Position numbers and translations under genes: made by a program | Notes under the pieces: generated by a model | The model's input: only the letters and a program-made list of their open reading frames with translations | Told to the model about the DNA's origin: nothing | Database searches by the model: none | Assembly (NCBI GenBank): GCA_018292915.2 | Contig: JACVVK020000385.1 | Location: forward strand, 186,001-250,000 | Source of the DNA: Batillaria attramentaria | Lineage: Eukaryota; Mollusca; Gastropoda; Batillariidae | Direction of reading: 5' to 3' | DNA: 64,000 bases | In this document: piece by piece, positions 42,701 through 64,000 of the stretch | Layout: each line of letters opens with the position of its first letter | How positions within the stretch are numbered: the stretch's first letter is position 1

Positions 42701-44673
42701 TTATGCTGACCTCCGTACTGTAGCATTCCGTTGGACCACTGAGGACCTGTAGCAGCACGTCTGTTGTAAAGGCAAGGTGGAGGGTAATCCTCTGACTCTT
42801 GTGGCACGACCACCTCACAGGTGTTGATCCTGTCTTCATGTTTTCTGTGCAGAATCTGTGAATCTTGCTGCCTTGGCGCCTCTTGCTTAAGAAGGTTTCT
42901 ATTGATTCCTGCGACAAGCACGTCATTTCGCTGAGGCATCCATACCAGGGTATTTGCTCTTGTGGGGTGTCCTCCAGCACGGTGTGATGTGGGCCGATCA
43001 CGTGGTGCTTGCGGCGTGAAACTTGGTCTGCTGCTGCCTTCGTCCCTGAAGTCTTGAAGACCTGTTGGAGTGGCTTCTAAATAACGCTGTCTTGAGGCTT
43101 GTGGCATCACAATTTCTGTGAGCGCACGCTCAGCGGCACCTCCGACCTGCAAACGTTGTGAAGCTTGGCGATTCTGTGCTCGGGGAACAGTGGTTTCCTT
43201 CGATCTGTAGTCAGGACGCCCCTCAGCTCCAGGAAAGAGACAGCGATGTTCTGGCCGAGGCTCCAGAAGGACGGTGCTTCTCTTCTCGTAACACTCTTCA
43301 TCAAGCTGGCAGGAAAACCTTTTATGCATAGTTTGAGGTAGACACTGCACAGTGTTGCTTCTTCTCTGGCCATTTCCTTCCATCTGAGGCGCTGGAAGCT
43401 GGCAATATGTTGTCGGTGACATAAACATCTGTGTGTGTGCTCCTTGGGTAAACTCTTCTTGAAGGTGTTCGGGACACGGATCATCAGGTACCCGATGCAT
43501 AACGGTTTGTCTGCTTGTGGTCTCAGGAGATCGGTACCTTGACATCTCAGCCATAAAAGCTGGTATGTGTCTTCCTTCGTTCTGCTCAGGAACATCTCTT
43601 GTTGGGGATCGGTGATTCATCAACGCAGCTGTGACTGTGTTTTGCTCGTATTCCTCATTTCGCAGCACTAATGCATGGTTGTTTCTGACATGAGACATAA
43701 AGTCCACTCTCTCCGCTTCTGCACCATGTCCACAGAACTGCTGTGGTGAAAGCTGAGGATACGGCGGAAACGGCTTCATGTAAGAAGACGTCTGTTGCGT
43801 TATGTCTGTTCTCTTTCTTCCCACAGCAGGCTGCGATGGTGAGGACAGCTGTCCTGATGACCAAGACACTTCTTGATCCAGGTCGTCAGTGGAATCTTCA
43901 AAACAGAGTGGCGATCGCGTGTAATTCGACGCTTGGTATTTCAATGCTTCTTCTGCCACTTCCCTGATGTTCCTTCTAACATACGGTTCTGTAGATGGCT
44001 TGAATCTGTTTGGCGTCTGTATGTTTCCTGTAAACTGCAGTGGTGAAGTTGGATGCGCTTGAGCGAGCTGTGTCGTGTTATCTTTAGAACTCTCTTGGGC
44101 GATATTTCCAAGGCATGGTTGTACAGTCTGGCAGCATGGCACGTGAGGTTTCACACGCCTTCTGTCTTCTTCAGATCCATCCACCGGCGGGGATGTGTGC
44201 TGTCCATTTGATGCTTGAGTCCACGACAACATTCCGCTTACGTGTTCTGCGCGTTGCGGTGGTGACCACTGTTGGCTTGAACCTGGCGGCACCCTGTTGT
44301 TCTTTCCTGTCATAATTTCTTCTTCTTCTTCCACGATGAGGCCTTGACTCTCTAACATCATATCCAACAGCTGCCCTTCGAGATGACGTATCTCCAGCAG
44401 GATGTTGACAGGGTTCTCTGTTTCAGGTTCTCCACTGACAAAGCCCAGTTCACCTGGACTGGTTGGAGCAGCATCCGGTTTCGAGGAGCTAAGGGGGCTG
44501 TTTTGCCTGGCTTGACCGACGCACCGCAAAGCAATTTCCTCGTGTACGGCATCGCTACGCGCAGTCGCGGGTGGATGAGATTGTTTTGACGCTCTATGGG
44601 CGCCATACGGCATATACTTATCGTTCTTAATGGAATAAGTATACTGTAACGTTTGACCGATTGTGCTTGCCAT
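36788..44673 (-). CDS. MYD88: MyD88-like adaptor: long N-terminal extension, death domain, TIR
   Basis: An adaptor that would link TLRs to IRAK/TRAF6-NF-kB signalling in the cytoplasm. There are five exons: 42126-44673, 38386-38439, 37665-37845, 37185-37276 and 36788-36936. Phases join cleanly: 3024 nt, 1007 aa. The start is the ATG at 44673 in a strong context (AACATGG). Residues 1 to ~751 are Gln/Pro/Arg/Ser-rich and probably disordered, with a helix (~87-112) and an acidic patch. The death domain (~752-849) has LNTPIGALRRSRKRMCLMLN and a LGRQDILEDC end, as in MyD88. A short linker (850-868) precedes the TIR (~872-1007): AFDCYVN, LCFTLRDV, CRKVLLVLSKNYENSEAC, LLWPRL. Typical MyD88 proteins are ~300 aa, so the extension is unusual; box 2 reads RDVNLGS and lacks the usual Pro. 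Intron 1 (3.7 kb) is full of repeats. Confidence 0.88.
37381..37660. repeat. (TG)n and (CAT/CAC)n microsatellites in a MyD88-like intron
   Basis: TG repeats at 37388-37438 and a CAT/CAC trinucleotide stretch at 37525-37650, the latter immediately next to the exon 3 donor. Confidence 0.9.
37879..37950. repeat. (TTCC/TGCC/TTGC)n tetranucleotide tract
   Basis: Related tetranucleotide repeats in intron 2, about 35 bp upstream of the TIR exon acceptor. Confidence 0.85.
38700..39245. repeat. GC-rich diverged tandem duplication in MyD88-like intron 1
   Basis: GGTCAGCGGCGA, GCGTGGCGAGGAAAA and the ACCGCTGG...GCCAAAT(C) series at 38760-38930 recur at 39080-39240 with many changes. No open frame of interest. 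Confidence 0.55.
39423..39963. mobile_element. Long foldback (MITE-like) element, arms ~240 bp
   Basis: The left arm (39423-39665) and right arm (39716-39963) are near-perfect inverted copies, from GTCGATAACTCTAGGCCCC at the outer end to GTTTCGAGATTATTGCC near the centre, with a ~50-nt spacer. An 8-bp repeat GGTTATTA lies at both flanks (39413 and about 39975) and might be a target duplication. It lies in intron 1 of the MyD88-like gene, so a pre-mRNA would contain a long hairpin. Confidence 0.85.
40300..40652. repeat. Dispersed 330-bp repeat, second copy
   Basis: Matches 19586-19912 along its length, including GGCTTTAAGCCCTAAAAA near the end and CACT repeats. Unidentified family. Confidence 0.7.
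40917..41280 (+). mobile_element. SINE-A interrupted by another SINE-A
   Basis: The outer copy (40917-40945 plus 41128-41280) is split by an inner full copy (40946-41127). The 12-bp AATGGTAGACCG at the break is duplicated (40934-40945 and 41128-41139), which proves insertion of one SINE into the other's A-box region. Confidence 0.88.
41640..42116 (+). mobile_element. SINE-B copy adjacent to a MyD88-like splice donor
   Basis: The body matches 29403-29895 but lacks the first ~15 bases. Its A-rich tail ends at about 42116, only ~9 bp from the exon 1 donor of the MyD88-like gene (intron starts at 42125). Confidence 0.85.
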
Positions 44674-44852
44674 GTTAATGACCTTTACCACTGGTGTTCG
44701 TTGGTTCTGCTTGTTGAGAACGTTTCACATTTCAGTTCTTGGTTTTGGGTATAGCGAACAACTGAAAGTTTAGAAAAAAATGAAACTTGATACCTTTTGA
44801 AAAGGGAGCGCGCGCGCGCGCGCGCGCACACACACACACACCCACGCACACA

Positions 44853-44919
<67 letters not shown>

Positions 44920-44920
44920 C

Positions 44921-44930
44921 GGGAATTCCC
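44921..44930. promoter_or_regulatory. Palindromic kappa-B-like site, proximal
   Basis: GGGAATTCCC, a perfect match to the Rel/NF-kB consensus GGGRNNYYCC, 248 bp upstream of the MyD88-like ATG. Function is inferred from sequence and place only. Confidence 0.45.
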
Positions 44931-45095
44931 GTTATTAAGCACGCAGTCATCCTGTTTGAAAGTGCTAACAAAAGGTACTCTCCAACCTAGCACAATCGTC
45001 TTTAACAGTACTTGGTTTTGGGTATTGTGAAGAACATAAAATTTAGAACAAAATGAAACTGGATCACCCTTAGGTAAGGGAGCGTGCGCACGCGC

Positions 45096-45163
<68 letters not shown>

Positions 45164-45166
45164 ATC

Positions 45167-45176
45167 GGGAATTCCC
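45167..45176. promoter_or_regulatory. Palindromic kappa-B-like site, distal
   Basis: Second GGGAATTCCC in the other unit of the tandem duplication, 494 bp upstream of the ATG. The core is conserved although surrounding bases differ between the units. Confidence 0.45.
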
Positions 45177-45470
45177 GTTATTGAGCCACGCTTCATCCTG
45201 TTTGAGAGTGCTACCGCGAAAAGCACAGTCCTACCCAGCACAATCTACTTCAACATCACTTACATCCGGTTGTCTCTGACTAGAGAGATGACATCTGCTT
45301 TTTAAAAGCAAACTAAAAAGCCTACTTATTTCTGTCAGCCTTCCACCTTTCAGATGTTTTTGTTCCTCACGAGCCCAGCTGTATGTTTTTGAAAGTGAGC
45401 CTCTGTCATTACCACCCATGCTAAAGTAATGATGTTATCCTCAACAGCCTCATGTCCTTTTTTTGTACGA

Positions 45471-45637
45471 GGAGCCAGGGTGGTCGAATGGTAGAGCGTT
45501 GGACTTCTAATGCTCGGGTCATGAGTTCGATCCCGGCTGGGGCCAAATATTTGTGCTGGCTTTTTCATCGTTGCCCCGTCTTTGATTTCACCCTATGTGG
45601 TGGAAAAGGACGTTAAACCCCCAAACACCCACCCACC
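45471..45637 (+). mobile_element. SINE-A copy with target duplication
   Basis: Full-length, flanked by TTTTTTGTACGA on both sides (ending 45470 and 45650). The surrounding 45300-46200 holds no gene. Confidence 0.88.
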
Positions 45638-46209
45638 CTTTTTTGTACGATTAAACAATACGAAACCAAAATAACCACCAATGGACATGCCATACCACGG
45701 GTACTGACCTATTCTGTTATTGTGTTCTCTATACTGTTCTTGTGTTTATATTGTATGATGTGCGCGTGATCTAGACTACTACCAACGTCATAGAACGGCA
45801 TTCACTATTTAAAGCAAAGAACAACGTTAGTGGGTAGATTTTTTCCTAACCTCCTCAAACGATTTCAGCGTCTAACAAGCCAGCAAGTAAGCACATAATT
45901 ATAGACGCTCCATAAAAAAAGACAAAACACACTTAATTCTCCGAAAATTGATGTTACTAGTTGAAATGATACATTTGAATACATATTTTTACAATAAACT
46001 CAAATTTAGAACCAAAAAAAAAAATTCGCGCACTTACGAAAAATGTCCGCTAGACTCCCAGATCGTCGTTCACATCCTTTCGTGGACTTGGCCCGCTGTG
46101 AAATGAGTACTAGAAAGATATTGTTCTTCCGGGTCGCATGAGGAGTGAGTAACCGGCCACTGCGCGGCAGATAGTGAACATCTCTGTGCACATAGATCAA
46201 TGGGGTGAG

Positions 46210-46612
46210 GGGGGGGGGTGTCAAAATAATAATAATAATGAGTATTGTATAGGCGCTTTACCCAATTTCATGAATCAGCTCAAAGCGCGGCGAACTGAAC
46301 CCAACACGCACGCTCACGTGAATCACACGCATTCTCTCACACACTGGACATACACATGGTACAATCACGTGGTGCGAAGGGCCAGCTCAGCTATTTAAAT
46401 TTCGGAATTTAGAATTGCATTTATTTTTCAAATTTTGTGGGCTGAACATTTCCAAAGCAGAGGGGGAGGAAGCCGGAGTACCCGGAGAGAACCCCTGACG
46501 ATCGGCCCGAATGAACGGGAGAAGGAAAAATTCTGTGCCCCGAGTGGGATTCGAACCCATCACCTCTCGCATTGGTGGCAGGTCTCTTAACCACTAGACC
46601 ACCGACCGCCCC
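46210..46612 (-). mobile_element. SINE-C copy, full length
   Basis: The minus strand starts GGTGGTCTAGTGGTTAAGAG (A box) and GGGTTCGAATCC (B box), passes through CCCGGAGAGAAC and TTTAAATAGCTGAGCTGG, and ends in ATT repeats. A tRNA-derived SINE of about 400 bp. Confidence 0.85.
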
Positions 46613-46755
46613 ATCAAAAGGGCGGATATTAAGCCGTTACTTCAATTCAAGAGTTTTGATGACGATTGCTCTCTGGTAAAGCCAGGTGTTTCTGAGCACG
46701 CACATGTCTTTACATCGTAGCGACGTTTTAGGTGTTTTTTTCTGGTTGATATATG

Positions 46756-47075
46756 GCCGTTGTTGTTGTTGTTGTTGTTATTGCTGGTGTTGGTGTTGTT
46801 GTTGTTGTTGCTACTGCTGCTGCTTCTGTTGTTGTTTGTTGTTGTTGCAATTGTTGCTGCTGCTGCTGGTGTTGTTGGTGGTGGTGGTGCTGGTGTTGGT
46901 GGTGGTCGTGGTGGTAGAGGTGGTGGTGGTATTGTTGTTGGTGGTGTTGTTGTTGATGGTGTTGTTGGTGGTGGTGGTGCTGGTGTTGTTGTTGTTGTTG
47001 TGGTTGATGATGGTGGTGGTGGTGTTGTTGTTGCTGTGTTTTGTTTTTGTTTTTTTTTGTTTTTTCGGGGGTTGG
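46756..47075. repeat. (GTT/GGT)n trinucleotide tract of ~300 bp
   Basis: Long imperfect GTT, GCT and GGT repeats. Frames coding for poly-Leu/Val or poly-His/Gln are artefacts. The following 47100-47450 has no recognised feature. Confidence 0.95.
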
Positions 47076-47455
47076 GGGTTGGGGGAGGAGATGTAATCTC
47101 CCTTTAACAAGAGTTTGTTGTCGGCGGTCAAAAATTGGGTCGGTCGGGTTGCCGTAAGCACAGGTTTTTGTTGTTGTTGTTTGTTTGTTTTTTTGGGTTG
47201 TTTGTTTGTTTTTTTCGTAATTACTACATTGTAAAGGCGCATGCAATCTACTTAGGAGCAAAGAGCAATCGTTGATAAACGTTCGAATCGGAGTAGCACT
47301 GGATAAATCCCCGCCATCTTGAATAACACCAGTGGCCTCGGTAAGTTCCCTTTGGCATTTATGCACGCTAGCGTACACTGACTGACCTAATGCAGGAAGT
47401 TACCGACTTACTAATCATTACTAGAACGAAGAATGTTTACTATGACTCGGTTGTG

Positions 47456-47464
47456 CGTGCGTGC

Positions 47465-47545
<81 letters not shown>
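47456..47545. repeat. (TG)n microsatellite
   Basis: TGCG units followed by TG units. Confidence 0.95.
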
Positions 47546-47552
<7 letters not shown>

Positions 47553-47654
47553 AAGCATAAGATAAGATAAGATTACTTTATTAATCCCTCAAGGGGAAAT
47601 TTCGTGTCCGCCCAGACACAGCGACAGTACAACACATTACATTAAAATTCATTC

Positions 47655-47736
47655 ATTCTGCACACACCACAAACACACACACACACGCACACACACACAC
47701 ACACACACACTCCCACCCACACACATCCACACACAC

Positions 47737-47772
<36 letters not shown>

Positions 47773-47775
47773 TCC

Positions 47776-47806
<31 letters not shown>

Positions 47807-47815
47807 AGAGCACAA
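47655..47815. repeat. (CA)n / poly-C compound repeat
   Basis: CA tracts broken by CGCG and a C run (47774-47792). Confidence 0.95.
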
Positions 47816-48148
47816 AGATCACAGTTGTATGCCGCACATACTGGTTAGCATGCATGACGCATGCTCTGCTTGTAAATCGTATCGGGAAAGTCTGTCGTGC
47901 GTAAGGAGAGAGAGAGAGAGAGAGAGGGAGAATGACAACAGTAACAATGACAAGGACGTTATTCAGTGAGCCAGCCATGACTGAAAATAGGGGGTACATT
48001 TACATAACCACGTAAGCCTGCAAGACATAAGCACGAACACTCCACACGTTCACATAAGCGTGTGTGGTAGCACATACTCCGTATATATTAAACATACAAG
48101 ACGTAAGCACGTACACTCCATCCATTCACACATGCTGACGGGACGTAA

Positions 48149-48149
<1 letters not shown>

Positions 48150-48232
<83 letters not shown>
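48150..48232. repeat. (TG)n microsatellite
   Basis: About 40 TG units. Confidence 0.95.
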
Positions 48233-48233
<1 letters not shown>

Positions 48234-48447
48234 GTAGTTTTCCTGTTTGTCGTCGAAAGACATCTGACCTATCACGCTAACACCCCCCCCCCCCACTCCC
48301 CTTTGCCTGCATACGATGACACAATCAACTATTTGACAGCAAATCACTGAGCCAGTGAGGAAACACAACCTTCCGGCTAGAACTGAAAGTAATAGGCAAT
48401 ATTGGATTTCCCTTTGATACCAGCAAACCCCTCCTAGCCTTGTAAAT

Positions 48448-48846
48448 AATAATAATAGTAATAATATGTGGATTATGTAGACGCTTTTCCAGACTGCTTG
48501 GCTCAACTGAAGCGCCGCGAGCTGAACCCGACACGCACGCTCACATGAATCACACTCATTCTGTCACACATGGGACATCAACGCACTGCACTCACGTGCG
48601 GCGAAGGGTCGCCTCAGCTATTAAAGTTTCGGAATTTAGAATTGCATTTATTTTGAATTTTCATGGCTGAATATGTCCAAAGCTTTAGAGGGAGGAAGCC
48701 GGAGTACCCGGAGAGAACCCCTGACGATCGGCCCGAATGAGCGGCGCCACATACCAGAGAGAAAAAGTCTTTGACCCTAGTGGGACTCGAACCTGACTTC
48801 TCGAAAATAATGGTGAAGTCTTAACCACTATACCACCGCCCGCCCG
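48448..48846 (-). mobile_element. SINE-C copy
   Basis: Same structure as 46210-46612 with a tRNA-like head on the minus strand and an AAT-rich 3' end at 48448. Confidence 0.82.
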
Positions 48847-48940
48847 TGGTTTCGTGTGATACCGACAATGTTTGAAGTTTTGAGGACAATATCATATTAT
48901 TTATGCCTGCTCATACTGATACAGAAATGCGCTCTTGTGA

Positions 48941-49430
<490 letters not shown>

Positions 49431-49540
49431 AAGCTGCCAGAAAAGGACAAAAACATAATAAGAAACCTGTGTATGTGTATATTTCTTTTTGTGGTGGTTG
49501 TTGTTTTTGGATATTTTCTTGGGGGGAGGGGGGGGGGGGA

Positions 49541-49709
49541 GGCGGGTTGGCTGAATGGTAGAGCGTTGGACTTCTAATGCTCGGGTCGTGAGTCCGTATC
49601 CCGGCTGGGGCCAAATATTTGTGCTGGCTTTTTCATCGTTGCCCCGTCTTTGATATCACCCTTACGTGGTGGAAAAGGACGTTAAACCCCCAAACACCCA
49701 CCCACCCGT
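49541..49709 (+). mobile_element. SINE-A copy
   Basis: Full-length, flanked by G-rich runs that obscure any target duplication. Confidence 0.85.
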
Positions 49710-49876
49710 TTGGGGGGGGGGGGGAGGAGGAAAGGGCTTATTCCGGTGGTTTTTTTTTTTTTTTTTTTGGGGGGGGGGGTTGTTGTTGTTGTTGTTGTTG
49801 CTTGCCTCGGATTGAGTTTGCGCGTGGTGAGCAGTATACAACACCAGAAACGCTGAAAGTACGTAAGTAATTCTGT

Positions 49877-49878
<2 letters not shown>

Positions 49879-49936
<58 letters not shown>

Positions 49937-49971
49937 CCACACACACACACACACGCACACACACACACACA

Positions 49972-50036
<65 letters not shown>
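49879..50036. repeat. (CA)n microsatellite
   Basis: About 155 bp of CA with few interruptions, close to the 3' end of GH9 gene 2. Confidence 0.95.
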
Positions 50037-50038
<2 letters not shown>

Positions 50039-50052
50039 AATCAAACTAATCA

Positions 50053-50058
50053 TTTATT
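50053..50058 (-). other. Polyadenylation signal AATAAA of GH9 gene 2
   Basis: AATAAA on the gene strand, 63 nt after the stop codon, in the position equivalent to that of GH9 gene 1. Confidence 0.55.
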
Positions 50059-50120
50059 ACGTTAATCGTACAGTCAAAAGGGAGGTCACCGCTTGGAATG
50101 ACCAAGGAGGATAAGCAGAG

Positions 50121-63169
<13,049 letters not shown>

Positions 63170-63455
63170 CTAAGTCGACAAGTACACACGGTTTGGGTTT
63201 TTCTGATGTCTTGTCAAATGATTGTCAACGATCCGCCTGGGGTATTAGGTAAAAATTTCATTAAAAATACAATGTGTTTGGTAGCGCAGTACAGCAGCGA
63301 GGCGCTTCTCCCGAAATCAGTTTTTTTTTTTTAAAGTTGTGAATCCAAGGATATACTGGTAAGACATAAACTTTATAATCTCTTTTGTTACGAACTGACG
63401 TCATTCTCTTGACGTCCCCTTTCTTAGAAATTTGCTCCCTCGTATAACAGACTAT

Positions 63456-63625
63456 GGGGAGCCGGGGTGGCCGAATGGTAGAGCGTTGGACTTCCAATAC
63501 TCGGTTCTGAGCTCGAATCCCGGCTGGGGCCAAATATTTGTGCTGGCTTTTTCATCGTTGCCCGTCTTTGATATCACCTGTATGTGGTGGAAAATGACTT
63601 TAAACTCCCAAACACCCACCCACTT
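63456..63625 (+). mobile_element. SINE-A copy
   Basis: Full-length, with imperfect flanking GTATAACAGACT/GTGTAACAGAAT. The rest of 63112-64000 shows no exon; it should be intron leading to GH9 exons outside the window. Confidence 0.85.
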
Positions 63626-64000
63626 ACCCGTGTAACAGAATGTAGTGTTGCGTCTCTCATGATTATCACATTTCGTACCGCGCACGAGTATACCACGTTT
63701 TTGACTCTCATTTTTTTTTTCGGTTTTGGCCGAAGATTAACAAGCAAGATTAACGGTTCCCTGACGGCTCTTATTGCAACAAACACGAGTATAATCAAAG
63801 TGCAACACTCCCACGAAGCCAGATTTAAATCCATGCAGACATTACTGGAGAAATTAATTTTGATGTTTTTTTTTTATTGAGGCCACTTGTGCACAACCCC
63901 AAACTTACTTGGTAGGAATTGAGTTAACTCTTAAAAAAACAATGCAAAACTCGCATTTTCCCTTGAAATGTTCAGATCACTAGAGGCCACTTCAAACCAC

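Larger units (their letters stand above)
44735..45260. repeat. Tandem duplication upstream of the MyD88-like gene
   Basis: Two ~255-bp units (44735-45007 and 45010-45260), each with CTTGGTTTTGGGTAT, AAATGAAACT, a (CG)/(CA) microsatellite, GGGAATTCCCGTTATT, CATCCTGTTTGA and CCTA(C)CCAGCACAATC. They cover about -60 to -590 relative to the start codon. Confidence 0.85.

Noticed and set aside
43107..43595. Secondary minus-strand frames inside the large MyD88-like exon
   Set aside because: Overlapping alternative frame without any domain; the main frame continues into a real death domain.
46728..47378. Poly-Gln/His protein
   Set aside because: Product of the GTT/GGT repeat tract; no flanking coding sequence.

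Overview
The window is eukaryotic nuclear DNA, most likely from a gastropod mollusc. The evidence is small exons with phase-matched GT/AG introns, very abundant CA/TG microsatellites, several tRNA-derived SINE families, non-LTR retrotransposons, and endogenous GH9 cellulase genes of the CBM-plus-GH9 type known from abalone and other snails. No bacterial, rRNA or CRISPR features are visible. The species cannot be named from the sequence.

Every recognisable host gene lies on the minus strand. From low to high coordinates they are: (1) a complete 11-exon GH9 endoglucanase (4133-13218, 595 aa predicted); (2) an EGF/Ig-like membrane or secreted protein exon (15094-16107); (3) a Toll-like receptor on one exon (26127-28547) whose ectodomain frame is broken by three single-base losses; (4) a five-exon MyD88-like adaptor (36788-44673, 1007 aa predicted) with death domain, short linker and TIR domain, preceded by about 750 residues of unfamiliar sequence; (5) a second GH9 endoglucanase (50121-63111), of which exons 3-11 are inside the window and the first exons lie beyond position 64000. 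A TLR and a MyD88-type adaptor therefore sit side by side between two cellulase paralogues.

Between and inside these genes the DNA is mostly repeats. There are two nearly identical full-length RTE-like LINEs with target-site duplications (31332-34618 and 51168-54465), decayed LINE pieces, three tRNA-derived SINE families with many copies (some nested), inverted-repeat (MITE-like) elements, a tandem duplication of 1.6-2.3 kb (17819-21740), minisatellites and long dinucleotide tracts. Several elements sit inside GH9 and MyD88-like introns, two of them within about 12 bases of a splice donor.

Functionally, the GH9 enzymes would be secreted and would cleave beta-1,4-glucan from ingested algae or plants. 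The TLR and the MyD88-like protein would be receptor and adaptor in innate immune signalling. The strongest candidate for something undescribed is the MyD88-like gene: its giant N-terminal extension, the missing BB-loop proline, two motifs fitting the TRAF6-binding consensus, and two palindromic kappa-B-like sites in a tandem repeat just upstream. Second is a 66-nt, frame-preserving duplicate of part of exon 8 in the second cellulase. All splice models were built by eye from phase, consensus sites and paralogue comparison; no RNA evidence was available.
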